Source: Acidovorax defluvii (lineage in GTDB: Bacteria; Pseudomonadota; Gammaproteobacteria; Burkholderiales; Burkholderiaceae_C). Taken from it: a DNA stretch of 64,000 nucleotides. The position numbers and the translations under genes were made by a program. Of the stretch, positions 27,378 to 37,759 are shown in pieces. The stretch covers positions 1 through 64,000 of the forward strand of contig QLTU01000004.1 of assembly GCA_003268905.1 (NCBI GenBank). Reading direction: 5' to 3'. Numbering within the stretch: position 1 is the stretch's first letter; every line of letters starts with the position of its first letter. The notes below the pieces were generated by a model, which was not told the DNA's origin, made no database searches, and saw nothing but the letters and a program-made list of their open reading frames with translations.

Positions 27378-28264
27378 ATCACACCACGATCCTGCTGGTG
27401 GGCCACGGCTCGCGCGAGGACACCGGCAACCAGGAAATCCGCGTCTTCGTCGACCAGTGGCGCGCGCGCCAGCCGGCCTGGCGCATCGAGGTCTGCTTCA
27501 TCGAATTTGCCGCGCCCTCGCTGCACGATGGCCTGCTGGCCGCGGCGCGGTCGTCGCGCCGCGTGCTGGTGCTGCCACTGATCCTGAATGCCGCCGGTCA
27601 CGCCAAGATGGAGATTCCCGAGGCCATCGAGCACGCCCGCGAGCACGCACCCGGCGTCGAGTTCCTCTACGGCCCGCACCTGAGCGCCTGCGACCCCGTC
27701 CTCGCCATCCTCAAGCGCCGCCTGCGCCAGGCCATGGCCACGCTGGACATGCCCGACCCCACCACCACCGGCGTGGTGCTGCTGGGCCGGGGCTCGTCCG
27801 ACCGTGGCGCCAACGGCGACATGGCCAAGATGGCGCGCTGGCTGCAGGAAGAAAGCGACCACGAGCTGGTGGACCTGGCCTTCACCGGCATCACCTTTCC
27901 GCGGCTGGAGCGCGTGGTGCAGCGGCAGGTGCTGATCGGCCTGCGCCAAGTGGTGGTGCTGCCCTACTACCTCTACACCGGCACGCTGATGCAGCGCATC
28001 CACCGCCAGGTGGACCACCTGCGGGCGCAGTACCCGCAGATCCGCTTTGCCTGCGGCACGCACTTCGGGTTCGAGAAAGAAATCTTCGAACTGGTGGAGC
28101 AGCGCGTGCACGACCTGCTGGCCGGTGTGCCCGACAGCAAGCTGCCCTGCGACGGCTGCAGCTACCGCGAGCTCGCACACGACATGGGCCATGGGCACTC
28201 CCACGAGCACACGCACGCCCCGGTGCACGTGCACAGCCATGCGCACGAGGGTGCTGCCGCATGA
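27374..28264 (+). CDS. cbiX: sirohydrochlorin cobaltochelatase CbiX (long form with His-rich tail)
   Basis: 296 residues. It inserts Co2+ into sirohydrochlorin, so cobalt enters early in this pathway. Two tandem chelatase domains are seen: the first with VGHGSREDTGN, the second with LLGRGSSDRGANGD and LPYYLYTGTLM. The end has CDGCSYRE, which may hold a cluster, followed by a tail of alternating His (HGHSHEHTH...) that could store cobalt. Four-base overlaps join it to both neighbours. Confidence 0.93.
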   Translation: MNHTTILLVGHGSREDTGNQEIRVFVDQWRARQPAWRIEVCFIEFAAPSLHDGLLAAARSSRRVLVLPLILNAAGHAKMEIPEAIEHAREHAPGVEFLYGPHLSACDPVLAILKRRLRQAMATLDMPDPTTTGVVLLGRGSSDRGANGDMAKMARWLQEESDHELVDLAFTGITFPRLERVVQRQVLIGLRQVVVLPYYLYTGTLMQRIHRQVDHLRAQYPQIRFACGTHFGFEKEIFELVEQRVHDLLAGVPDSKLPCDGCSYRELAHDMGHGHSHEHTHAPVHVHSHAHEGAAA

Positions 28265-28941
28265 GCACGGTCAACACCGTCACCGAGCAGCTCACCGCCG
28301 CCGGCCAGGCCATCGAGCACGACAGCTTCGCCATCATCGACGCCGAGGCCGGGCGGCACGCCTACTCGGCCGAGCAGTGGCCGATCGTGCGCCGCATGAT
28401 CCACGCCAACGCCGACTTCGAGTTCAACGGCCTGACCGACTTCCACCCCGGCGCGGTGCGTGCGGGCGTGGCCGCGATGCTGCGCGGAGGCACCCCCGTG
28501 GTGGCCGATGTGGAGATGATCTGTTCGGGCCTGTCGCGGCCGCGCCTGGCGCACTTCGGCATGTCCACGCACCAGTTCATCAGCGACGCCGATGTGATTG
28601 CGCAGGCGCAGGCGCAGAACACCACCCGCGCCGTGCAGGCCATGCGCAAGGCACACCGCCTGGGCCTGCTGCAGGGCGCCGTCGTCGGCATCGGCAACGC
28701 GCCCACCGCGCTGATCGAACTCGTGCGGCTGATCATGGAGGACGGCGTGCGCCCGGCCCTGGTGGTGGGCATGCCGGTGGGTTTCGTGTCGGCCGCAGAG
28801 TCGAAAGACCTGATGGCGCAGATCGCCGACGTGCCCTGGATCGTCATCCGCGGCCGCAAGGGCGGCTCCACCCTGGTGGTCGCCGCCCTGCACGCGCTGC
28901 TGGCGCTGGCCGAGGCACAGCAACGCGCCGAGGGCGCCTGA
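28261..28941 (+). CDS. cbiC: precorrin-8X / cobalt-precorrin-8 methylmutase
   Basis: 226 residues. It moves the C11 methyl to C12 to give (cobalt-)cobyrinate. Markers: VRRMIHANADFEF, DVEMICSGLSRPRL, GIGNAPTALIEL and VGMPVGFVSAAESKDLM. The catalytic His is expected in the RRMIH segment (about residue 48). It abuts cbiD with no gap. Confidence 0.94.
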   Translation: MSTVNTVTEQLTAAGQAIEHDSFAIIDAEAGRHAYSAEQWPIVRRMIHANADFEFNGLTDFHPGAVRAGVAAMLRGGTPVVADVEMICSGLSRPRLAHFGMSTHQFISDADVIAQAQAQNTTRAVQAMRKAHRLGLLQGAVVGIGNAPTALIELVRLIMEDGVRPALVVGMPVGFVSAAESKDLMAQIADVPWIVIRGRKGGSTLVVAALHALLALAEAQQRAEGA

Positions 28942-30137
<1,196 letters not shown>

Positions 30138-30141
<4 letters not shown>

Positions 30142-31493
30142 ACGACCTGCCCTCCCACGATCCCAACCGCTGCCGCGTCATCGGCGTGCTCGACGACGGC
30201 GTGGCCAGCCTCGGCGCCACCGCGCTGGCCCACCTGCGCACGGCCGACGTGGTGATTGGCGGCGCGCGCACGCTGGCGCTGTTCCGCCACGCACTCAAGC
30301 CCGGCACCCTCACCCACGACCTGACAGGACAATTGAAGGCCGTGCCCGGCTGGGTGCGCGCCGCACGCGAGGCCCACCAGTCCTGCGTGGTGCTGGCCAC
30401 CGGCGACCCGCTGTGCCACGGCATCGCACCCTACCTTGCCCAGCACCTGTGCCTGGACGCGCTGGAGATCCTGCCCAACCTCTCGACCCTGCAACTGGCC
30501 TGTGCCCGCGTGGGCCTGGCCTGGCAGGACGCACGCATCGTCTCCGTGCACGCCGCCGACGCAGGCGAGTGGCAGCGCGGTGCCCCACCCTCGCACGGCC
30601 TGTACGCACTGGCCCAGGCCCTGCGCGCCGAGCAGCGCCTGCTGCTGCTGACCAGCCCGGCCAACTGCCCCGACCGCATCGCCCGCCTGCTGCTGGCCGA
30701 AGGTCTGGGCAGCGACTTCCACATGGCCGTGGCTGAAGACCTGCTGCAGCCCGACGAACAGGTGCATGCGCAGCTCAGTCCCACCGAGGCGGCCAGCATG
30801 CGCTTTGCCGAGCTGAACGTGGTGCTGCTGTGGCGCACCCGGCCGCGACCGCAACCGGTGCGCTTCGGCCTGGCCGACAGCGCCTTCGAGCAGCGCCAGC
30901 CCGAGAAAGGCCTGATCACCAAGCAGGAGGTGCGCGCCGTCAGCCTGGCGCGGCTGCAGCTGCACGCCGACAGCGTGGTCTGGGACATCGGCGCCGGCAG
31001 CGGTTCGGTGGGCCTGGAGGCCGCCCGCCTGTGCCCGCAAGGCCATGTGTTCGCCATCGAGAAGAACGAGGCCGACCACGCCATCGCCCGGCGCAACCAT
31101 GCAGCTTTCGGCGTCAGCAACTACACGCTGCAGCACGGCAAGGCGCCCGAGGGCCTGGAGGACTGGCCCGACCCCGACGCAGTGTTCATCGGTGGCTCGG
31201 GCGGCGAGCTGGCCGGACTGATCGAGCAGGTGTTGCGGCGCCTGCGGCCCGGCGGCCGGCTGGTGATGAACTTCGTGACACTGGAGAACCTGGCCACCGC
31301 CACCCAGGCCCTGCAGCAGCTGAACGCCGACTGGGACGTGCTGCAGCTGCAGGCGGCGCGCAGCCGCCCCATCCTGCACATGCACCGCATGGCGGCCGAG
31401 AACCCGGTGTGGCTGGTGTGCGCCGGCGTGGGCCCCATGGGCCACGGCGAACACGGGCCGGTGGTGGCGGCCGAGGAGACGGCGCATGGCTGA
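30138..31493 (+). CDS. cbiET: fused CbiE-CbiT (C5/C15 methyltransferase and C12 decarboxylase)
   Basis: 451 residues with two domains. Residues about 1-215 are a CbiE tetrapyrrole methylase (VIGVLDDG, then VVLATGDPLCHGIAPYL). Residues about 235-430 are CbiT, a class I methyltransferase (GLITKQEVRAVSLARL, then WDIGAGSGSVGLEAARL). The fusion order matches CobL of the aerobic pathway, while the neighbours (cbiX, cbiD, cbiG) are of the early-cobalt type. It overlaps cbiL by 8 bases. Confidence 0.93.
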
Positions 31494-32304
31494 CGTCACG
31501 CCTTCAACCACCCCGCGCATGGGCACCCTGCACGGCATCTCGCTGGGCCCGGGCGACCCCGGCCTGATCACCCGCGCGGCCTGGGCCGCGCTGGAGTGCC
31601 GCGACGCCATCTGGGTCTACCCGGTGCGCAGTGGCAAGACGCCCAGCTATGCGCTGGACATCGTGATGCGCGCCGGGCTGCCGTTGCCCGAAACGCACAC
31701 GCCGCTGCTGTTTCCCATGACCCACGACGGCGAGAAGCTGGCGCGCGCCTGGCTGAAGGCCGCGCAGACCGTGCTGCCCTGGCTGCAGGCCGGGCGCGAG
31801 GTGCTGTTCCTGGTCGAGGGCGATGCCTCCACCTACGCCACCTTCGGCCACCTCGCGCGCACCCTGCGCGGGCTGGACGAGCGGGTGCCGGTGCGCACCA
31901 TCGCAGGAGTCAATTCGTTCACCGCGGCCTGTGCGGATGTGGGCGAACCGTTCGCCGAGCAGGACGACACAGTGGCCATCGTGCCGGCGGCCTACGGCGT
32001 GGGCGCGGTCGACCGGCTGCTGCCCGACTTCGACACCCTGGTGCTGATGAAGATCAAGCCGCTGATCGAGGACCTGCTGGACTGGCTGGAGGCGCGCGAC
32101 CTGCTGGCCGGCGCGCATTTCGTGGAGCGTGTGGGCGCGCTGGACGAGCGCCGGCTGTCCGGCCCCGAACTGCTCACGCTGCGCGGCAGCAAGGTCAGCT
32201 ACCTCTCGCTGCTGATCGTGAAGAACCCTCATCGCGTGCGCGGCGAGCGCATCAAGGGCTGCCTGAAAAAGAGCGGCCCACCGCCACTGGAGACCACCCC
32301 ATGA
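31486..32304 (+). CDS. cbiL: precorrin-2 / cobalt-factor II C20-methyltransferase
   Basis: 272 residues. It methylates C20 at the entry to the corrin branch. Family blocks: GISLGPGDPGLITRAA, FLVEGDASTYATFGHL, TIAGVNSFTAACAD and TLVLMKIKP. The length is slightly above usual because of a charged C-terminus (RIKGCLKKSG). Overlaps on both sides place it in the same transcript. Confidence 0.93.
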   Translation: MADVTPSTTPRMGTLHGISLGPGDPGLITRAAWAALECRDAIWVYPVRSGKTPSYALDIVMRAGLPLPETHTPLLFPMTHDGEKLARAWLKAAQTVLPWLQAGREVLFLVEGDASTYATFGHLARTLRGLDERVPVRTIAGVNSFTAACADVGEPFAEQDDTVAIVPAAYGVGAVDRLLPDFDTLVLMKIKPLIEDLLDWLEARDLLAGAHFVERVGALDERRLSGPELLTLRGSKVSYLSLLIVKNPHRVRGERIKGCLKKSGPPPLETTP

Positions 32305-33080
32305 ACCCGGACATCACCGCCCCTCCCCGCGTCTGCCTGGTCGCCATCACGAAACACGGCTCTGCCCAGGCGGCCACGCTGGCGCGGCAGCTGCCTCAGG
32401 CGTCGCTCTGTGTCGCGGCCAAGTTTGCAGAAGCCACAAGGGGCCTGTCCAACCCGGTGCAGGCGTACGAAGGCGCGTTCAAGGACCAGATCGGGTCGCT
32501 CTTCCAGGCCTTCGACCAGATCGTGTTCTTCGTCTCACTGGGTGCGGTGGTGCGGCTGATCGCACCCCACCTGAAGAGCAAGGACGAGGACCCCGGCGTG
32601 CTGGTGGTGGATGACGCCGGCCAGTTCGTCATTCCCGTGCTCTCGGGCCACGTGGGCGGCGCCAACGCCATGGCCGAGACCGTGGCCGCGCTGCTGGGCG
32701 CCACGGCGGTGCTCACCACCGCGTCGGACGTGGGCAAGACCATCCCGGTCGACATCCTGGGCCGTGAGCTGGGCTGGCAGGTTGAGGCGCCCAAACTCAA
32801 CATCACCCGCGTCTCGGCCGCGGTGGTCAACGAGGAACCGGTGGCCGTGGTGCAGGAGGCAGGCAGCCCGCACTGGTGGACCCGCCCCACCCCGCTGCCA
32901 CCGAACATCCACCGCCACACGCGCCTGGAGGATGTGGATCTGGCCCGCTACCGCGCGGTGCTGTGGATCACCCACCGCCCGGTGGACGACACGCTCTGGC
33001 AGACGCTGCACGAGCGGCTGGTGGTGTACCGCCCGCCGCTGCCGGCCGGCAACGACGCCACCACCGAGGCCGCGGCATGA
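32301..33080 (+). CDS. cbiG: CbiG N-terminal and central domains (cobalt-precorrin-5A hydrolase part)
   Basis: 259 residues. Whole CbiG opens the delta-lactone ring of cobalt-precorrin-5A and loses C20 as acetaldehyde. This gene holds the N-terminal domain (FVSLGAVVRLIAPHLKSKDEDPGVLVVDD) with SGHVGGANAMAETVA and TASDVGKTIPVD, plus the central domain. The C-terminal domain is encoded by the next gene, whose start overlaps this stop by four bases. Confidence 0.9.
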   Translation: MNPDITAPPRVCLVAITKHGSAQAATLARQLPQASLCVAAKFAEATRGLSNPVQAYEGAFKDQIGSLFQAFDQIVFFVSLGAVVRLIAPHLKSKDEDPGVLVVDDAGQFVIPVLSGHVGGANAMAETVAALLGATAVLTTASDVGKTIPVDILGRELGWQVEAPKLNITRVSAAVVNEEPVAVVQEAGSPHWWTRPTPLPPNIHRHTRLEDVDLARYRAVLWITHRPVDDTLWQTLHERLVVYRPPLPAGNDATTEAAA

Positions 33081-34201
33081 AGGTGGCCCTGGGCATCGGC
33101 TGCGACCGCGGCACGCCCCTGGCTACGCTGGCGCGAGCGGTCGACGAAGCCCTGGCCGTGGCCGGCCTTCAGCGCGGACAGGTGACCGGCGTGGGCAGCA
33201 TCACGCTCAAGGCCGACGAACCCGCGCTGCTGGCGCTGGCCGCGCAGGCCGGCTGGCCGCTGCACTTCTACCCCGCCACCCAGCTGGCCGAGGTGGTGGT
33301 GCCCCACCCGTCCGAAACCGTGCGCCGCCACACCGGCACCCCTTCGGTCTCCGAAGCCGCGGCGCTGCTGGCCGCGGGCACCACCGAGGCCTCCGCCCTG
33401 TGCGTCGAGAAGCGCCGGCTGCGCGGCGGCGACGGGCGCAACGCCACGGTGTCGGTGGCGCGGGTGATGCCGCGCACAGCCATCCCGCCCTGTGTCGCCA
33501 ACCCCGATCCGGCGCGCCGTTTCACAGCCAGCGAACGCGAAGCCGTGCAGGCGCTGATGCAGGTGCGGCGCGACATGCGCCACTTCACTGCCGGTGCGCA
33601 GGTCGCCGAAGACGTGCGGGCCCGCCTGCAATCGGCGCTGCTCGCCGCGCCGTCCGTGGGCCTGATGCAGCCGCTGCGGGTGTTGCGCATCACCGACCCT
33701 GTATTGCGCGACCGGCTGGCCGCTGCCGTGGACCAGGAGCGCATGCGCACCGCGCAGGCCCTGGGCCCCCGTGCGGCTGAGTTCCTGGCACTGAGGGTGG
33801 AAGGGGTGCGCGAGTGCGCCGAACTGTGGGCGCTGGTGCTGGCGCCAGACGACGGCACGCTGTTCGGTCGCCGCACGCTGGCGAGCGAAATGGCGTGGTG
33901 CTCGGCGGGCGCCGCCGTGCAAAACCTCTGGCTGGCCGCGCGCGCCGAACACCTGGGTCTCGGATGGGTGTCGCTGTTCGAACCCGGCGACCTGCACACG
34001 CTGCTGGCGCTGCCCGCGGGCGCCGTGCCGCTGGGCCTGTTGTGCATCGGTCCGGTGGATCGCTTCTACGAAACACCCCTGCTCATCCAGCAACAGTGGC
34101 GCCAGGCGCGTCCGGTGCCGGCCCTGTTCACCGAGAACAACTGGGCCCCGTCCTGGAACACCGACACCAGCGCCACCACCGAACAACCGCTGCACAGCTG
34201 A
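33077..34201 (+). CDS. fusion of CbiG C-terminal/CobE domain and BluB
   Basis: 374 residues. Residues about 1-135 are a CobE / CbiG C-terminal domain (ALGIGCDRGTP, GSITLKADEPALL, TPSVSEAAALLAAG). Residues about 150-355 are BluB, the flavin-destroying 5,6-dimethylbenzimidazole synthase (RRDMRHF, AAPSVGLMQPLRVLRI, LFGRRTLASEMAWCSAGAAVQNLWLA split over two blocks, GLGWVSLFEPGDL). BluB uses O2 to cleave FMNH2. The fusion links ring contraction to lower-ligand synthesis in one polypeptide. A 43-base gap to cbiH follows. Confidence 0.9.
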   Translation: MKVALGIGCDRGTPLATLARAVDEALAVAGLQRGQVTGVGSITLKADEPALLALAAQAGWPLHFYPATQLAEVVVPHPSETVRRHTGTPSVSEAAALLAAGTTEASALCVEKRRLRGGDGRNATVSVARVMPRTAIPPCVANPDPARRFTASEREAVQALMQVRRDMRHFTAGAQVAEDVRARLQSALLAAPSVGLMQPLRVLRITDPVLRDRLAAAVDQERMRTAQALGPRAAEFLALRVEGVRECAELWALVLAPDDGTLFGRRTLASEMAWCSAGAAVQNLWLAARAEHLGLGWVSLFEPGDLHTLLALPAGAVPLGLLCIGPVDRFYETPLLIQQQWRQARPVPALFTENNWAPSWNTDTSATTEQPLHS

Positions 34202-34244
34202 CCGCGGCCTTGCCATTGAACCCCCGCCCGTCCCAAGGAACGAC

Positions 34245-35264
34245 ATGACCACAGACACCCCCGTCACTGCCCCGCGCAACGCGGGCACCACCGGCCGCAT
34301 CAGCCTGGTGGGCATCGGCCCCGGCCATACCGACCACATGACCGCCCGCGCGCGCGCCGCCATCGCCGAGGCCGACGTGGTGGTTGGCTACGTCACCTAC
34401 ATCAAGCTGGTGGCCGACCTGCTGGACGGCAAGGAAGTCGTGCGCAAGGGCATGACCGAAGAGCTGGACCGCGCCGTGCACGCGCTGGCCGCGGCCCGCG
34501 CCGGCAAGAAGGTGGCGCTGATCTCGTCGGGCGACGCCGGCGTCTACGGCATGGCCGGCCCGACCTACGAGGTGCTGTTCCAGGCCGGCTGGACGCCGGA
34601 GGACCATGTGGCGGTGGAGATCGTGCCCGGCGCGTCGGCCATCAACGCCTGCGCGGCCCTGGTCGGCGCGCCGCTGACGCACGACTTCTGCTCCATCTCG
34701 CTGTCCGACCTGCTGACGCCCTGGCCGGTGATCGCCCGGCGCCTGGACGCCGCCGCCGCGGCCGACTTCGTGGTGGCGCTTTACAACCCAAAGAGCGGGC
34801 GCCGCACGCGCCAGATCGTCGAGGCGCAGCGCCTGTTCCTGCGCCACCGCCGGGCGGACACGCCGGTGGCGATCGTCAAGAGCGCTTACCGGCGCCGCCA
34901 GCACATCGTGCACACCACCCTGGACCAGATGGCCGAACAGGAGATCGGCATGCTCAGCACCGTGCTGATCGGCAACAGCAGCACCTTCCTGCGCGAGGGG
35001 CTGATGGTCACCCCGCGCGGTTACGCCAACAAATACGACGTGGACCAGGGCTTCGAGACCCGCGAAGGCGAGAAGGCCGGCCGCTCGCTCTCCAGTGGCC
35101 TGCTGGGCTGGATCGAGGGGCTGCGGGCCGAGCACGCAGCCGGCGCGGGACTGGTCGAACTCGCCAGCCGACACCGCCTGCCCGCCGACTACATCGCACA
35201 GGTGCTGGCGGCGCCCGATGCACACGCACCGGCCGAGGCCGGCACAGAGGAGACCGAGGCATGA
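34245..35264 (+). CDS. cbiH: precorrin-3B / cobalt-precorrin-3 C17-methyltransferase
   Basis: 339 residues. It methylates C17 with ring contraction. Blocks: LVGIGPGHTDHMTARA, ISSGDAGVYGMAGP, PGASAINACAALVGAPLTHD and LYNPKSGRRT. It is longer than plain CbiH (about 240-250): a C-terminal extension from about residue 245 includes AGRSLSSGLLGWIEGL and is of unknown role. AAGGAACGACATG offers a good ribosome site after the 43-base gap. A four-base overlap leads into the ferredoxin gene. Confidence 0.92.
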   Translation: MTTDTPVTAPRNAGTTGRISLVGIGPGHTDHMTARARAAIAEADVVVGYVTYIKLVADLLDGKEVVRKGMTEELDRAVHALAAARAGKKVALISSGDAGVYGMAGPTYEVLFQAGWTPEDHVAVEIVPGASAINACAALVGAPLTHDFCSISLSDLLTPWPVIARRLDAAAAADFVVALYNPKSGRRTRQIVEAQRLFLRHRRADTPVAIVKSAYRRRQHIVHTTLDQMAEQEIGMLSTVLIGNSSTFLREGLMVTPRGYANKYDVDQGFETREGEKAGRSLSSGLLGWIEGLRAEHAAGAGLVELASRHRLPADYIAQVLAAPDAHAPAEAGTEETEA

Positions 35265-35611
35265 GCAGCACAGAAAAACCCCGCATCGGCGACTACCGCC
35301 GGCACCTGCTGGTCTGCACCGGCACGCGCTGCACGCAGGACGGCGCGGCGCAGGTGCTGTTCGACAGCCTGGGCGAGAAGTTCAAGGCCGCCGGGCTGAA
35401 CGAAGGCGCGCTTCGCGTCAAGCGCAGCCGCGTGAGCTGTTTTGCTGCCTGCAAGGGCGGCCCCATCCTGTGCGTGCAGCCCGACGGCACCTGGTACCAC
35501 GGCGTGACCCCCGACAACATGGACCGCATCATCGGGCAGCACCTGGTGGGCGGACAGGTAGTCGCCGATCTGGTGTTCCACCAGGGACCGGGGGTCATCG
35601 ATGGTGAGTGA
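35261..35611 (+). CDS. thioredoxin-like [2Fe-2S] ferredoxin
   Basis: 116 residues. Cys residues in VCTGTRCTQDG and VSCFAACKGGP follow the C-x(4)-C ... C-x(3)-C pattern of the thioredoxin-fold [2Fe-2S] ferredoxins. It may pass electrons to a reductive step of cobalamin synthesis. It overlaps cbiH by four bases and cobA by eleven. Confidence 0.85.
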   Translation: MSSTEKPRIGDYRRHLLVCTGTRCTQDGAAQVLFDSLGEKFKAAGLNEGALRVKRSRVSCFAACKGGPILCVQPDGTWYHGVTPDNMDRIIGQHLVGGQVVADLVFHQGPGVIDGE

Positions 35612-36347
35612 GACGCCGGCTGCGGGCTCGGTCTGCATCGTTGGCGCCGGGCCGGGACCGGCCGACCTGATGACGCTGCGCGCGCTGAACCGGCTGAAAC
35701 AGGCCCAAGTGGTGGTGCACGATCGGCTGATCGCCGAGGATGTGCTGGCGCTGATCCCGGCCGCCGCCCGGCGTGTGTACGTGGGCAAGGCGCTGGGACA
35801 CCACGCGGTCCCGCAGGAAGAGATTCATGACCTGCTGGTGGGGCATGCGCGCCAGGGCCTGCGCGTCGTTCGCCTCAAAGGTGGTGACCCCTATGTGTTC
35901 GGACGTGGTGGCGAGGAAGTGCTGGCGCTGCAGGCGGCCGGCATTGCATTCGAGGTGGTGCCCGGTGTGACAGCCGCCAGCGGCTGCTCCGCCGCGGCTG
36001 GCATTCCGCTGACTCACCGCCACCTTGCAGCCAGCTGCGTGTTTCTGCCCGGCCATCTGGCGGACGACCAGGCCAGTCACGACTGGCAAGCCCTGGCGGG
36101 TGCGGGGCAGACCCGGGTGTTCTACATGGGCGTTCAGCGTCTGGCGCAGATTGCCCAGGCCTTGATCGCCCACGGGCTGCCGCCCGACACACCCGCGGCC
36201 ATCGTCCAGGACGGTGCCCGACCCACACAGTCCGTTCTGGCCCACCCATTGCGCCGCTTGGTCGAGATCGCTCCCCCCTACGGTCCTCGACCGGGCTTGC
36301 TGATCATTGGCGAAACGGTGCGACTGAGCCCGTCATTTGAAGAATGA
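35601..36347 (+). CDS. cobA: uroporphyrinogen-III C-methyltransferase (SUMT)
   Basis: 248 residues. It methylates uroporphyrinogen III at C2 and C7 to give precorrin-2, the branch point to sirohaem and B12. Blocks: VGAGPGPADLMTLRAL, RLKGGDPYVFGRGGEE and VPGVTAASGCSAAAGIPLTHR, as in single-domain CobA. It is the last gene of the operon; no terminator hairpin was seen after it. Confidence 0.93.
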   Translation: MVSETPAAGSVCIVGAGPGPADLMTLRALNRLKQAQVVVHDRLIAEDVLALIPAAARRVYVGKALGHHAVPQEEIHDLLVGHARQGLRVVRLKGGDPYVFGRGGEEVLALQAAGIAFEVVPGVTAASGCSAAAGIPLTHRHLAASCVFLPGHLADDQASHDWQALAGAGQTRVFYMGVQRLAQIAQALIAHGLPPDTPAAIVQDGARPTQSVLAHPLRRLVEIAPPYGPRPGLLIIGETVRLSPSFEE

Positions 36348-36820
36348 TGCGAGTGTCTGAGTCGACGGCAAGGGCGCTGACTCTCCTTGGAGCTGATCGC
36401 TGCTGCCTGGCGCAGCAGACAATTTGGGGATTCGGACACATTTCCGGCAGCCAACGCTAGTGTTGCACTGCTTCTCGAAGTTAGCGGTGTCCCGTGCGTC
36501 CCCTACTCAGTGCTTGTCCTGCAGGAGGACCCGGCGTTCGATCCGCAATCGGTTCAGCGTCAGCTGTGTGTGTATCAGCGATCATTGAGTCGTACACCGA
36601 AGGTGACGGCAGTCAGCCTCAACCAGTAATTCGCCCCATGAATTCGAGAGAGGGCAACTGGCCGCAACAGGCCTCTCCAAATCCCCCGATACACGGGTTC
36701 AACAAAGCCCCGCCTCCCCCCCCGCACTCGCACGGCGCCTTAAAATCCGCCTTCTGCCGAAAGAACCGTCATGGCCGATGCCATGAAGGGCTTTCATACT
36801 TGAAACCCACTGGGGTGAAG
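36348..36820. other. 473-base stretch after the cobalamin operon
   Basis: Frame 36387-36629 is open (80 codons) but has no family resemblance and no ribosome site. Composition is less GC-rich than the flanks. A ten-codon frame (ATG at 36771, stop at 36803) lies just before the next gene and could be a leader. It may mark the right border of an acquired block; no att repeat matching the left side was found by eye. Confidence 0.45.
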
Positions 36821-37732
36821 ATGGACAAGCCTTTCATTTCTCTGAGTCCCGAGATCACTCGGGCCAACGCGCTGACTTTGATGGACTGGTTGGAAGACGA
36901 GGGCGTGACGCGCTACCTGAGCGATTCGAGCCATGTCTCCCGGTTCATTGAGCAGGTCATCGGGCGCGTCCAGTTGCCGATTCTCACCCATCTTTTCAAC
37001 CAGGGCGGCCGGTTCTTCATGGCCTACGACGGGCAGGACGTGCCGGTGGGCTTTGTGCGTCTCGTCAAGAACGGCCGGGACTGCGAAATGGTGCTGGTCA
37101 TCGGCAACCGCGACAACTGGGGCCGCAAGCTTGGGGCCAGCGCGATCCGCGAAGGCATGAAGCTCGCTTTCTTCGACATGCGGGCCGACAAGCTGATCGC
37201 CAAAATCCACCCGGACAACGAGCGTTCGCTGAAGGCCTTCCTGCGCAGCGGCTTCTCGCTCGAGCGCGAAACGCCTGCGATGAAGTCTTTGGCCATGAGC
37301 TCGGAGCGGTATCTGCGGTTCTTGCGCGAAAGCCCTGCGGCGCACACCTGTGACATCTACATCACCGAAATCGACAAGGCCCGGCTCAGGAGCCTGGTCG
37401 AGGTCGAACAGGATTCGGGAATATTCGAGCTGGAGCACGAGATCGAGCGCGCCATCGTCGTTGATCCGCGCCGAGTGGCGCAGGATGTCGTCACGATGAA
37501 CTCCAAGGCCCTGCTGCGGGTGGACGACGAGGAACTAGAGGTTGCGCTGGTCTACCCGGAGGATGCGGACGACGGTGCCGGGAAACTATCGGTGTGCTCC
37601 GGCATCGGCACCGCGATCCTGGGCTACAAGGAGGGCGATGCCTTCAGCTGGCGGATGCCGCACCGCACCTGCCATATCCGGATTGGGAAAGTGCTTTATC
37701 AGCCCGAAGCCGCGGGCGATTTCCACCTGTAG
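36821..37732 (+). CDS. fusion of a GNAT acetyltransferase and a Rnk/GreA-type C-terminal domain
   Basis: 303 residues. Residues about 1-165 are a GNAT domain (PVGFVRLVKNGRDCEMVLVIGNRDNWGRKLG in two parts, then KLIAKIHPDNERSLKAFLRSGF). Residues about 185-303 match the Rnk/GreA C-terminal domain, a FKBP-like fold (ALVYPEDAD, GTAILGYKEGDAFSWRMP, VLYQPEAAGDF). Rnk binds RNA polymerase near the secondary channel. The fusion suggests acetylation near the transcription machinery, but the substrate is unknown. ATG at 36821 is chosen at the start of homologous-looking sequence. Confidence 0.85.
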   Translation: MDKPFISLSPEITRANALTLMDWLEDEGVTRYLSDSSHVSRFIEQVIGRVQLPILTHLFNQGGRFFMAYDGQDVPVGFVRLVKNGRDCEMVLVIGNRDNWGRKLGASAIREGMKLAFFDMRADKLIAKIHPDNERSLKAFLRSGFSLERETPAMKSLAMSSERYLRFLRESPAAHTCDIYITEIDKARLRSLVEVEQDSGIFELEHEIERAIVVDPRRVAQDVVTMNSKALLRVDDEELEVALVYPEDADDGAGKLSVCSGIGTAILGYKEGDAFSWRMPHRTCHIRIGKVLYQPEAAGDFHL

Positions 37733-37759
37733 GTTCACCTCTAGGCTTGTTCACACGCT

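Noticed and set aside
36387-36629. 80-residue gene after cobA
   Set aside because: No ribosome site or recognisable sequence; the open frame is short enough to occur by chance.
36771-36803. Ten-codon leader peptide before the GNAT-Rnk gene
   Set aside because: A single short ATG frame without attenuator structure; it could also reflect a misplaced start or frameshift, and cannot be supported alone.
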